From: Verrucomicrobiota bacterium
GTDB taxonomy: Bacteria > Verrucomicrobiota > Verrucomicrobiia > Opitutales > Seribacteraceae
Assembly: GCA_014382645.1 (NCBI GenBank)
Contig: JACNJI010000214.1
Span: forward strand, 1-13,884
Direction of reading: 5' to 3'
Length of the DNA stretch: 13,884 nt
How positions within the stretch are numbered: position 1 is the stretch's first letter; every line of letters begins with the position of its first letter. Both the position numbers and the translations under genes were made by a program. Of this stretch, positions 1 through 6,120 are shown one piece after another. The notes beneath the pieces were generated by a model, which was not told the origin of the DNA, searched no databases, and saw only the letters and a list, made by a program, of their open reading frames with translations.

Positions 1-57
1 AAATAGAAAAACCAGGGTAGGGTGATGCTGGCGTTTCGGGATGTGGTGGAGATGTTT

Positions 58-77
58 AAGCCTTGCGGGATAGGCTT
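58..77. other. Short hairpin downstream of the sugar module
   Basis: AAGCCT (58-63) and AGGCTT (72-77) form a perfect 6-bp inverted repeat around an 8-base loop. It lies about 25 bases beyond the stop codon of the last minus-strand gene, where a terminator would be expected. Read on the minus strand it is not followed by a T-run; read on the plus strand only TT follows the stem. It may be a weak terminator or chance. Nothing else recognisable lies in bases 1-101. Confidence 0.25.
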
Positions 78-101
78 TTCCGGAACTTATTTGCCTGCTA
101 T

Positions 102-1187
102 TTATCCAATCGAGACAGGTAGCCCGGTACGGGCTGATTCGTAGGTTGCATCAATGGTTTTCATTAGCGACAAAGCTTGGTCCGGAGTGTTCAGTGGTGC
201 TTCGGCGCCTTCTATGGAAAGAATGAAGTTTTGGGCGGCGCGGATACGTCCCATATCCTCGTTTGCCTCGGTGATAATGGAGCGATTCACGGAGCGACCA
301 TTCTCCTGTACGTAGAGCTCGCAATTGTCGATTGCCGTCTCATCGAGACCATCCGAACCAAAAAGTCTGCGGATCATCCCACCTGCCTTTGTGCCCTGAA
401 AGGTGACGGAGACTTCCTCACGTTTATTCATTTCGGCCCAAGAGACCTGAAAGGAAAGAACTTGCCCGGTTGCGAAGCGTACGAAACCGTGGGCCGCGCT
501 CTCGACATCCGTCGCGCCATCGACAACGTCTGGTATTCCCCAAGGTCCCTTGAATGATTTATCGGTGATGAATTCATCAAAGGTTTGAGCGAGAACATAT
601 TGTGGTTCAGGGTAGTCCATGTAGTACATGGCGAGGTCTACCATATGTAAAAGGTCGATGAGAGGGCCCCCTCCGGATAGTTCCTTATTGGTAAACCAAC
701 CCCCAAATCCAGGTATGCCCGTACGCCGAATCCATTTGGCTTGCGCGGAATTTATGCGACCTACTTCGCCTCCCTTGATGTAATCCCGCAAGGCGTAGGA
801 CTCAGGTCTTGCCCGGTTGTTGAAATTAAACATCAAGGTTTTGCCCGCAGCCTCCGCGGCATCCTTCATTTGGGCTACTTCCACGGCATTCAGTGCGGGA
901 GGTTTTTCACAGAAGACATGCTTGCCCGCTTCTAAGAGTTGAACGCTCAGTGGTTTGTGAAAGCGATTGGGGGTGATCACGCTTACGGCTTCCAGGTCGG
1001 GTTGCTGCTCAAGCATTTCCGCGACGTCGCTGAACACATTGGCAACATCGAATTCTTTCGCTGCTTTTGCGGCGGCGGCCTCGTTTGTATCGCAAATTGC
1101 GATTATGTCGGCATCGGCTTTTCTAAAGCCAGCCGCATGGTATTGGAGCATACCGCCCGCACCGATGATTCCTACTTTGGTAGCCAT
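102..1187 (-). CDS. Gfo/Idh/MocA-family NAD(P)-dependent oxidoreductase (third gene of sugar module)
   Basis: Predicted cytoplasmic dehydrogenase of 361 residues acting on a sugar or glycoside. The N-terminal Rossmann fold shows GIIGAGG (residues 6-12), the dinucleotide-binding glycine loop, with D33 ending the second strand (AICD). The EKP motif with the family's catalytic-type lysine is at 94-96. The C-terminal domain carries the D178/H181 pair in LIDLLHMVD, typical of the substrate site. I chose ATG at 1187 because MATKVGIIGAGG then begins directly at the Rossmann strand and lies 5 bases after the upstream stop. A GTG at 1217 in the same frame would add ten unconserved residues and overlap the upstream gene. 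No Shine-Dalgarno motif is visible. It is translated after another Gfo/Idh/MocA gene and a sugar isomerase, so it is probably co-transcribed with them. Family assignment is firm; substrate is unknown. Confidence 0.9.
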   Translation of the reverse strand: MATKVGIIGAGGMLQYHAAGFRKADADIIAICDTNEAAAAKAAKEFDVANVFSDVAEMLEQQPDLEAVSVITPNRFHKPLSVQLLEAGKHVFCEKPPALNAVEVAQMKDAAEAAGKTLMFNFNNRARPESYALRDYIKGGEVGRINSAQAKWIRRTGIPGFGGWFTNKELSGGGPLIDLLHMVDLAMYYMDYPEPQYVLAQTFDEFITDKSFKGPWGIPDVVDGATDVESAAHGFVRFATGQVLSFQVSWAEMNKREEVSVTFQGTKAGGMIRRLFGSDGLDETAIDNCELYVQENGRSVNRSIITEANEDMGRIRAAQNFILSIEGAEAPLNTPDQALSLMKTIDATYESARTGLPVSIG

Positions 1188-1192
1188 AGTTT

Positions 1193-2353
1193 TTAGATGC
1201 GGGGAAATTTGACCCACTTTTCGTTTGCCTTTGAGCTTTTTACGACAGTCTCGATAAAGGCCATTCCAATTATGCCGTCCTTGATGTCGGGAAAGTCGTA
1301 ACCGCTTTTGCGGGGGAACTTGCCCGCTATCTCATCCCGAATGGCGACGCCGGCGGCGTTGTATACATTGGCGAAAGCCTCTATGAATCCTTCGGGGTGT
1401 CCGAATGGAATGCGCGTGTTTGCGGCTGCGGCTCCCGTAATGTATCCGTTGCCTCTTCTATAAATCATGCGTGGGGCTCTGGCGTCTTTGACTAAAAGTT
1501 CGTTTGGATCTTCCTGATGCCATTCGAGAGACTTTTTGGTGCCGTACACTCTAATGTTAAGGTCGTTCTCGTCGCCGTTGGAGACCTGTGATGCGTAAAT
1601 TATACCCTTCGCGCCACCTTTAAAGCGAACGAGGACATTGCCATCGTCGTCGAGGGTCCGTCCCGGAATGTTTACGGACAGATCGGCGCAGAGCTTGTCG
1701 ATTTCCAGTCCCGTTATGTAGTGGACAAGGTTTTCGGCATGCGTGCCGATATCTCCCATGCAATTGGAAATGCCCGAAATTTTTGGATCGGCTCTCCAGT
1801 TGGCGATTGCCTTGTCTTCTCCCGTCAGTGCGGTGATCGCATATCCTTGGGGATATTCGCAGACAACCTTTATAATTTCACCAAGTTCACCCTTTTTTAC
1901 CATGTCACGGGCCAATTTCACCATTGGGTAGCCAGTATAGTTGTGGGTAAGAGCGAAGACCTTTTTCGACTTATTGACGATCTTGCGAAGCTCACGCGCT
2001 TGCTCGAGGTCGTAGGTGACCGGCTTGTCGCAGATCACGTTGAAGCCAGCCTCGAGGAAGGTTTTGGCTACTTCGAAGTGCAAGTAGTTCTGCACCACTA
2101 TGGTCACGAAGTCGATACGCTCGTTTTCGGGTAGCGCGGCTTCCTTTTCGGCCATCTCTTGATAGCTTGCGTAAGTTCGCTTTGGGTCGACGTAGAAGTC
2201 TTTGCCGGAGAGTTTTGATTTTTTTGGGTCCGAGGAGAACGCTCCTGCAACAAGTTCGAATTGTCCGTCTAGGTTTGCGGCTGCTCTGTGAACACCTCCA
2301 ATGAAGGCTCCGCGACCTCCGCCGACCATTCCCATGCGTAGTTTACGTTTCAT
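1193..2353 (-). CDS. Gfo/Idh/MocA-family oxidoreductase (second gene of sugar module)
   Basis: Predicted NAD(P)-dependent sugar or glycoside dehydrogenase of 386 residues. The nucleotide-binding loop is GMVGGGRGAFIG (residues 8-19). The usual EKP motif appears as DKP (109-111), which keeps the key lysine K110. D201 and H205 in GDIGTHAENLVHY form the conserved Asp/His pair of the substrate site. It is only distantly similar to the next gene in the module and so is not a recent duplicate. The stop codon lies 5 bases before the next start, and 47 bases separate this start from the preceding isomerase gene, consistent with one operon. Paired with a TIM-barrel epimerase it recalls the E. coli YcjS/YcjR arrangement, where a glycoside is oxidised at C3 and then epimerised at C4. 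That parallel is inference from family membership, not from a substrate-specific motif. Confidence 0.9.
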   Translation of the reverse strand: MKRKLRMGMVGGGRGAFIGGVHRAAANLDGQFELVAGAFSSDPKKSKLSGKDFYVDPKRTYASYQEMAEKEAALPENERIDFVTIVVQNYLHFEVAKTFLEAGFNVICDKPVTYDLEQARELRKIVNKSKKVFALTHNYTGYPMVKLARDMVKKGELGEIIKVVCEYPQGYAITALTGEDKAIANWRADPKISGISNCMGDIGTHAENLVHYITGLEIDKLCADLSVNIPGRTLDDDGNVLVRFKGGAKGIIYASQVSNGDENDLNIRVYGTKKSLEWHQEDPNELLVKDARAPRMIYRRGNGYITGAAAANTRIPFGHPEGFIEAFANVYNAAGVAIRDEIAGKFPRKSGYDFPDIKDGIIGMAFIETVVKSSKANEKWVKFPRI

Positions 2354-2400
2354 ATCATTATTTTTCCGGCAGGCTAATTATATGGCTTGATCCGACATCG

Positions 2401-3444
2401 TCACTGGTTGTCTTTGTCGAATGCTGAGTCGAATGCCATTTCATTGGGTTTGAAATCAAGATCCCTAACGAAATCGCACGATTCCTCGCCCCCATGAAAG
2501 CGATCCATTCTGCTGTCTTCCCATTCGACTGAAAGCGGGCCCTTATAGCCGACGTCGTTGAGGGCTACGATAATCTCTTCGAAGTCGATGTCGCCTCGAC
2601 CAACCGACCGAAAATCCCAAAAGCGTCGCGGGTCGGCGAATGTGGTGTGGCCGCCGAATATCCCAACGGAACCATCTCCATGACCCCACCAAGCATCCTT
2701 CATATGGACATGATAGATACGGTCCGCGAAGTCTCGGATGAACTTCACGTAGTCTACTCCTTGATACCCTAGGTGGGAAGGATCGTAGTTGAAGCCGAAA
2801 CGCTTATGGTTCTTAAGGGCCTTTAACGCTCGTTCGGCGCTGGCGATGTCAAAAGCTATTTCAGTCGGGTGGACTTCCAAGCCAAAGTTGACGTTATGCT
2901 TTTCGAACTCCTCCATGATGGGGCCGAAGCGTATAGCAAAATCTTCAAAGCCTTTTTCCCAATAAGCTTGGTCGGTGGGCGGAAACGCATAGATTGAGTG
3001 CCAGATGCTCGATCCCGTAAAGCCGTTCACCACCGCGGGGAAATCATCCTTTTTGCCGCGCCCGGGTTTGCAATTGATGAAATTTCGGCAGGCCTTGGCG
3101 GTCTTGGCCATCTTCTTTGCTGCGCGACGACGAACCTTCTCGGGATCACCTTCGCCCCATACGTCTTCCGGCAAAATAGCTTTGTGACGATCGTCGATGA
3201 GGTCGCAAATGGCTTGGCCGACAAGGTGACTGGAAATGGCGAAACTGGTCAGCCCGTGGTCGCTCAGGATTTCCCACCGCTCGTTGCAGTACTTCTTGGA
3301 GACTGCTGCCTTGTCCACGTCGAAGTGGTCGCCCCAGCAGGCAAGCTCTAAGCCGTCGTAACCCATTTCAGCTGCCTTTTCGGCTAAGTCGGGAAGTGAA
3401 AGGTCGGCCCACTGGCCGGTGAATAAGGTGACTGGTCTCGCCAT
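2401..3444 (-). CDS. Sugar phosphate isomerase/epimerase-like TIM-barrel protein (first gene of sugar module)
   Basis: A 347-residue protein of the AP-endonuclease-2-like (xylose isomerase-like) TIM-barrel superfamily, whose members isomerise or epimerise sugars with a divalent metal. Candidate metal ligands are E190 (FGLEVHP), D221 and H224 (NYDPSHLGY), H247 (YHVHMKD) and E307 (SVEWED), all in the expected late-barrel order. The N-terminus ([18 protein letters not shown] type, residues 20-34) is the characteristic first barrel helix and strand. It is longer than the usual 270-300 residues, with an insertion rich in basic residues near 100-135. The ATG at 3444 lacks a Shine-Dalgarno motif but begins at the first barrel strand. 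As the first gene of a minus-strand trio with two Gfo/Idh/MocA dehydrogenases, it may act on a keto-glycoside, as YcjR does. No sugar transporter or glycosidase is visible in this window. Confidence 0.87.
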   Translation of the reverse strand: MARPVTLFTGQWADLSLPDLAEKAAEMGYDGLELACWGDHFDVDKAAVSKKYCNERWEILSDHGLTSFAISSHLVGQAICDLIDDRHKAILPEDVWGEGDPEKVRRRAAKKMAKTAKACRNFINCKPGRGKKDDFPAVVNGFTGSSIWHSIYAFPPTDQAYWEKGFEDFAIRFGPIMEEFEKHNVNFGLEVHPTEIAFDIASAERALKALKNHKRFGFNYDPSHLGYQGVDYVKFIRDFADRIYHVHMKDAWWGHGDGSVGIFGGHTTFADPRRFWDFRSVGRGDIDFEEIIVALNDVGYKGPLSVEWEDSRMDRFHGGEESCDFVRDLDFKPNEMAFDSAFDKDNQ

Positions 3445-3607
3445 AATTCGGGTTGTTTGGAGATGTTGTTTGAGGTCGAAAAAAAGGGAGAATCATCTTG
3501 AGGGAAAACAAATGGTCTGCAAAGACTTTTTTTCTCTTTTGCTTAATTCCACATGTTTCAAGAACTGCATTTTGGCGACCTGCGGGGACTATGCCAATTA
3601 TCCAAAA
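3445..3607. other. Intergenic region upstream of the sugar module
   Basis: This 163-base gap lies between the start of the minus-strand isomerase gene and the stop of the minus-strand regulator gene, so it should contain the sugar module's promoter and any terminator for the regulator. I see a small inverted repeat GTCT-GCAA-AGAC (about 3515-3526) next to a T-rich run on the plus strand, and poly-purine tracts. No convincing -35/-10 pair stands out. A 65-codon plus-strand frame crosses it but has no family resemblance. Confidence 0.3.
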
Positions 3608-4267
3608 CTAGCTTGAGACTAAAATCTTTTTGGCTGCTTTCGAACCTAGAGTGAAAGGCTTACCCTTACCCACTCCCAATTCTACCGCATCAGAAATTAA
3701 ATCGCGGTTGGTAACTTCCACCGCGGTTCCGGGCACTAAACCCTTTCTTCTGGCGAAGTTCAGAAAATCGGTGCTCTGGTCAGTCAAAAGTTTGATTGTG
3801 CACGGTTGCTTACTTTGGCACTCCAGCAAGTTGCGGATTCGCCGTTCTGCAAATTTTCCGTCCTTTGTCGGGATGGGGTCGCCGTGAGGATCGAATTCAG
3901 GTCGCCCGAGGAATTCATCCAGTCGATCGAGGACTTTGTCCGATATGGCGTGCTCCAATTCCTCGGCTTCTTGATGAACTTCCGTCCAGTCCAACCCTAA
4001 GGTTTCCACCAAGAAGGTTTCCACGAGTCGATGTCGCCTCAGCATGTCCATGCCCAACTTTCGGCCTTTTGCGGTGAGCGTTACTCCTTGTCTCGATTTG
4101 TAGCGCACCAACTTTTCTCGTTCCAAAGTTTTAATCATTGAGGTGGCGGTTCCCGCTGCTACATCAAGTCCCTTGGCGATTTCTCCCATACCCACTTGTC
4201 CCTCGCTCGTTTCTAGAGACAGGACGAGAATCTTTTTGACGTAATTTTCTACCGTTGCGCTGGGCAT
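3608..4267 (-). CDS. DtxR/MntR-family metal-dependent transcriptional regulator
   Basis: A 219-residue metalloregulator expected to bind DNA when loaded with Mn(II) or Fe(II) and to repress metal uptake. The winged helix is at about 1-65 (IAKGLDVAAGTATSMIKTLEREKLV). The dimerisation and metal domain is at about 70-140 and includes RRHRLVETFL and DPHGDPIP. A C-terminal SH3/FeoA-like domain fills about 150-219, so this is the full three-domain form. Residue numbering matches DtxR: H79, E83, H98, E102, E105 and H106 are all present. E102 replaces the DtxR cysteine, as in manganese-responsive MntR. However, position 8 is N (D8 in B. subtilis MntR, M10 in DtxR) and position 11 is K (E11 in MntR), so metal preference cannot be assigned. 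It is transcribed divergently from the metal transporter operon, its most likely target. The start has no Shine-Dalgarno motif. Confidence 0.93.
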   Translation of the reverse strand: MPSATVENYVKKILVLSLETSEGQVGMGEIAKGLDVAAGTATSMIKTLEREKLVRYKSRQGVTLTAKGRKLGMDMLRRHRLVETFLVETLGLDWTEVHQEAEELEHAISDKVLDRLDEFLGRPEFDPHGDPIPTKDGKFAERRIRNLLECQSKQPCTIKLLTDQSTDFLNFARRKGLVPGTAVEVTNRDLISDAVELGVGKGKPFTLGSKAAKKILVSS

Positions 4268-4273
4268 GCTAAG

Positions 4274-4286
4274 ACTTGATCAAAGT
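4274..4286. promoter_or_regulatory. Candidate metalloregulator operator A
   Basis: The perfect 8-bp palindrome TTGATCAA (4276-4283) sits inside ACTTGATCAAAGT. On the minus strand it begins ACTTTGATCAAG, a few bases before the regulator's ATG and overlapping its possible -10 element. It shares the heptamer ACTTTGA with site B near the transporter promoter. A role as an autoregulatory DtxR-family operator is inference from position and symmetry. Confidence 0.4.
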
Positions 4287-4307
4287 GTACCAAAAGGGTT
4301 GACACAA
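4279..4307 (-). promoter_or_regulatory. Possible promoter of the DtxR-family regulator
   Basis: On the minus strand TTGTGT (4307-4302) and TTTGAT (4284-4279) are separated by exactly 17 bases, matching the sigma-70 consensus at 3 of 6 and 4 of 6 positions. The -10 hexamer lies inside palindromic site A, which would allow autorepression. The weak match keeps confidence low. Confidence 0.28.
4299..4304 (+). promoter_or_regulatory. Perfect -35-like TTGACA facing the metal transporter operon
   Basis: A consensus TTGACA lies 93 bases before the transporter start codon. The hexamer 17 bases downstream, GAGACT (4322-4327), matches the -10 consensus at only 3 of 6 positions and abuts palindromic site B, so the exact promoter is unresolved. 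It overlaps the divergent candidate -35 element on the other strand. Confidence 0.3.
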
Positions 4308-4324
4308 GATTATTCGATGACGAG

Positions 4325-4341
4325 ACTTTGACTAATCAAAA
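4325..4341. promoter_or_regulatory. Candidate metalloregulator operator B
   Basis: TTTGA-CTAA-TCAAA (4327-4340) is a perfect 5-bp inverted repeat with a 4-base centre, lying 57 bases before the transporter start codon. With its flank it reads ACTTTGACTAATCAAAA and shares ACTTTGA with site A, each oriented towards its own gene. The AT-rich interrupted palindrome is the kind of site DtxR/MntR-family dimers bind. No binding data can be inferred from sequence alone. Confidence 0.45.
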
Positions 4342-4386
4342 CCAAATCTTTCACTACAGAAAATGAAACCCTGTTTTATTTTGCCC

Positions 4387-4390
4387 GGAG
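4387..4390 (+). promoter_or_regulatory. Ribosome binding site of the metal-binding lipoprotein gene
   Basis: GGAG lies 7 bases before the ATG at 4398. It is the only clear Shine-Dalgarno motif at a good spacing that I find for any gene in the window, and it settles the start, which also yields a complete lipoprotein signal. Confidence 0.65.
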
Positions 4391-4397
4391 TCAACTT

Positions 4398-5324
4398 ATG
4401 CAACTTCTTGGACTTGGATCAATCTTTACGATCTTGTTTTTAGCAGGATGCGATGCAGGCGATTCGGATGGGAAGCTGGTTGTTGTAACAACGACCACTC
4501 ATGTTACGGACATGGTGAAGTTTGTAGCTGGTGACCGTTTGGATGTGATTGCGCTCATGGGGCCGGGCGTAGACCCCCACTTATACAAGCCATCTGCTGG
4601 AGATGCGGCTACCTTGGCCAAGGCTGATTTGATTTTCTTTAGTGGCCTGATGCTGGAAGGTCGTATGGCCGACGTTTTTGCAAAAGTCTCTCGCCGGGGA
4701 ACCAAAGCTTATGCGGTAACCGAGAACGTGTCCGAAAAATCACTTCTCGAACCTGAAGAGTTTGAGGGACACTGGGATCCTCACGTATGGTTCGATCCCG
4801 CGATCTGGTCAAAGTGCGTTGACGTCGTCAGTGATGCCCTCTCTGAAAATGATCCTGAGGGCAAGGTTGGCTATACCGAAAGGGCAGAGGCACTGAAGAC
4901 CGAGTATCTCGCCGTGACCCACTGGGCACAGGCGCGCTTAAGCGGTTTGCCCGAAGAATCTCGTTATCTTGTTACCAGTCACGATGCCTTCAATTACTTC
5001 GGGCGTGCTTTTGGTCTCGAAGTCCTCGCCGTTCAAGGTGTTTCTACCGCTACCGAAGCAGGGCTTGCCGATCGAGTGGCCATGGTTGACTTCGTGAAGA
5101 AGCATGGCGTTAAGGCAATCTTTGTGGAAAGCAGTGTTAATCCTGCGATAATTGAGGGCATCGCCAAGGAAGCCGGCGTGAAGATCGGAGGAGAATTGTT
5201 TTCCGACGCCATGGGCCAACCGGGTCGTTTGGAAAAGGGACCTGATGGCGAACAATACGACATAGGCACTTGGGCTGGAATGATGAGGCATAACGTGAAC
5301 ACTATCGTAGAAGGGTTGAAGTAA
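4398..5324 (+). CDS. troA: Metal ABC transporter substrate-binding lipoprotein (TroA/YtgA type)
   Basis: A 308-residue cluster A-I (ZnuA/TroA/PsaA family) periplasmic protein that captures Mn(II), Zn(II) or Fe for the downstream ABC transporter. The lipobox is LAGC with lipidated C18, so it should be anchored to a membrane. Expected metal ligands are H61 (VDPHLYKPS), H129 (DPHVWFDP), H195 (TSHDAF) and D270 (LFSDAMG). The third ligand is His, as in Treponema TroA, where PsaA and MntC have Glu. The acidic and histidine-rich loop of classical ZnuA zinc proteins is absent; only a short EFEGHWD precedes H129. The start is supported by a GGAG motif. The stop codon lies 4 bases before the ATPase gene, so the operon is tightly packed. 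The divergent DtxR-type regulator favours manganese or iron over zinc, but the ligand set alone does not decide. The symbol denotes the family. Confidence 0.93.
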   Translation: MQLLGLGSIFTILFLAGCDAGDSDGKLVVVTTTTHVTDMVKFVAGDRLDVIALMGPGVDPHLYKPSAGDAATLAKADLIFFSGLMLEGRMADVFAKVSRRGTKAYAVTENVSEKSLLEPEEFEGHWDPHVWFDPAIWSKCVDVVSDALSENDPEGKVGYTERAEALKTEYLAVTHWAQARLSGLPEESRYLVTSHDAFNYFGRAFGLEVLAVQGVSTATEAGLADRVAMVDFVKKHGVKAIFVESSVNPAIIEGIAKEAGVKIGGELFSDAMGQPGRLEKGPDGEQYDIGTWAGMMRHNVNTIVEGLK

Positions 5325-5328
5325 TAAT

Positions 5329-6120
5329 ATGGCTCATCCCCCCCCACTGGAGATTCACGACCTCACGGTTTCCTATGATCGCAAGCCAGTCCTTTATGGG
5401 GTGGATGTCGTTGTTGAGACTGGTTCGTTGGTCGGCGTGGTAGGGCCGAACGGGGCTGGTAAGTCTACCCTGATCAAGACCATCATGGGCATCGTGCAGC
5501 CTAATGGCGGATGGGTGAAAATCTTTGGCCAACCATACAGGAAAGCAGTCACGCGTGTCGGTTACGTTCCGCAGCGCGAATCGGTAGATTGGGACTTTCC
5601 CGTGAGCGTTATGGATGTTGTTCTTATGGGGCGATATGGTCATGCTGGGTTCATGCGGCGAGTCAGTAAGCGAGATCGCCGGATCGCTTCCGAATGTTTG
5701 GAAAAAGTGAATATGCAGCCTTTTTCGGATCGCCAGATCGGCAATCTATCGGGCGGGCAGCAGCAGCGTGTCTTTCTTGCCCGAGCCCTTGCTCAAGAGA
5801 GCGACCTTTATCTTATGGACGAACCTTTTGCCGGGGTCGACGCCGCTACCGAGACAGCGATTGTAGAGTTATTGCGTGATTTGAAGGAGCGGGGCAAAAC
5901 CCTCATCGTAGTCCATCACGACCTTTCCTCTGCCCGCGAATATTTTGATAAGCTTATGCTGCTCAACATGCGACTTGTTGCTTATGGGGAAATGGAGGAA
6001 ACCTTCACTCCCGATCTTCTGCAAAAAACCTACGGAGGGCGTCTCACCATCCTGTCGGATGTCGCCGGTCAAGCGGCTGGTCGCTCGGAGTTCGAGCAAG
6101 AAGGCACTCCCAAGCTATAA
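5329..6120 (+). CDS. troB: Metal ABC transporter ATP-binding protein (TroB/YtgB type)
   Basis: The 263-residue cytoplasmic ATPase that powers import by the two downstream permeases. Walker A is GPNGAGKST (39-47), the Q-loop lies in VGYVPQRESVDWDFP (77-91), the signature is LSGGQQQR (140-147), Walker B is LYLMDEP (160-166), the D-loop follows in GVDAAT, and the H-loop is H197 in VVHHD. The sequence QRESVDWDFPVSVMDVVLMGRYG is characteristic of the manganese/zinc/iron chelate ATPases, subtypes MntB, TroB and ZnuC. It starts 4 bases after the lipoprotein stop, and its own stop codon directly abuts the next ATG with no spacer, so translational coupling is likely. The last 20 or so residues are polar and probably disordered. 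Family certain; transported metal not. Confidence 0.95.
   Translation: MAHPPPLEIHDLTVSYDRKPVLYGVDVVVETGSLVGVVGPNGAGKSTLIKTIMGIVQPNGGWVKIFGQPYRKAVTRVGYVPQRESVDWDFPVSVMDVVLMGRYGHAGFMRRVSKRDRRIASECLEKVNMQPFSDRQIGNLSGGQQQRVFLARALAQESDLYLMDEPFAGVDAATETAIVELLRDLKERGKTLIVVHHDLSSAREYFDKLMLLNMRLVAYGEMEETFTPDLLQKTYGGRLTILSDVAGQAAGRSEFEQEGTPKL

Noticed and set aside
24..140. A short plus-strand frame MLAFRDVVEMFKPCG near the left edge
   Set aside because: It runs into the convincing minus-strand dehydrogenase gene and has no family resemblance.
3419..3616. A 65-codon plus-strand frame across the gap before the sugar module
   Set aside because: It begins inside a well-supported minus-strand gene and ends inside another; composition looks random and no signal or motif is present.
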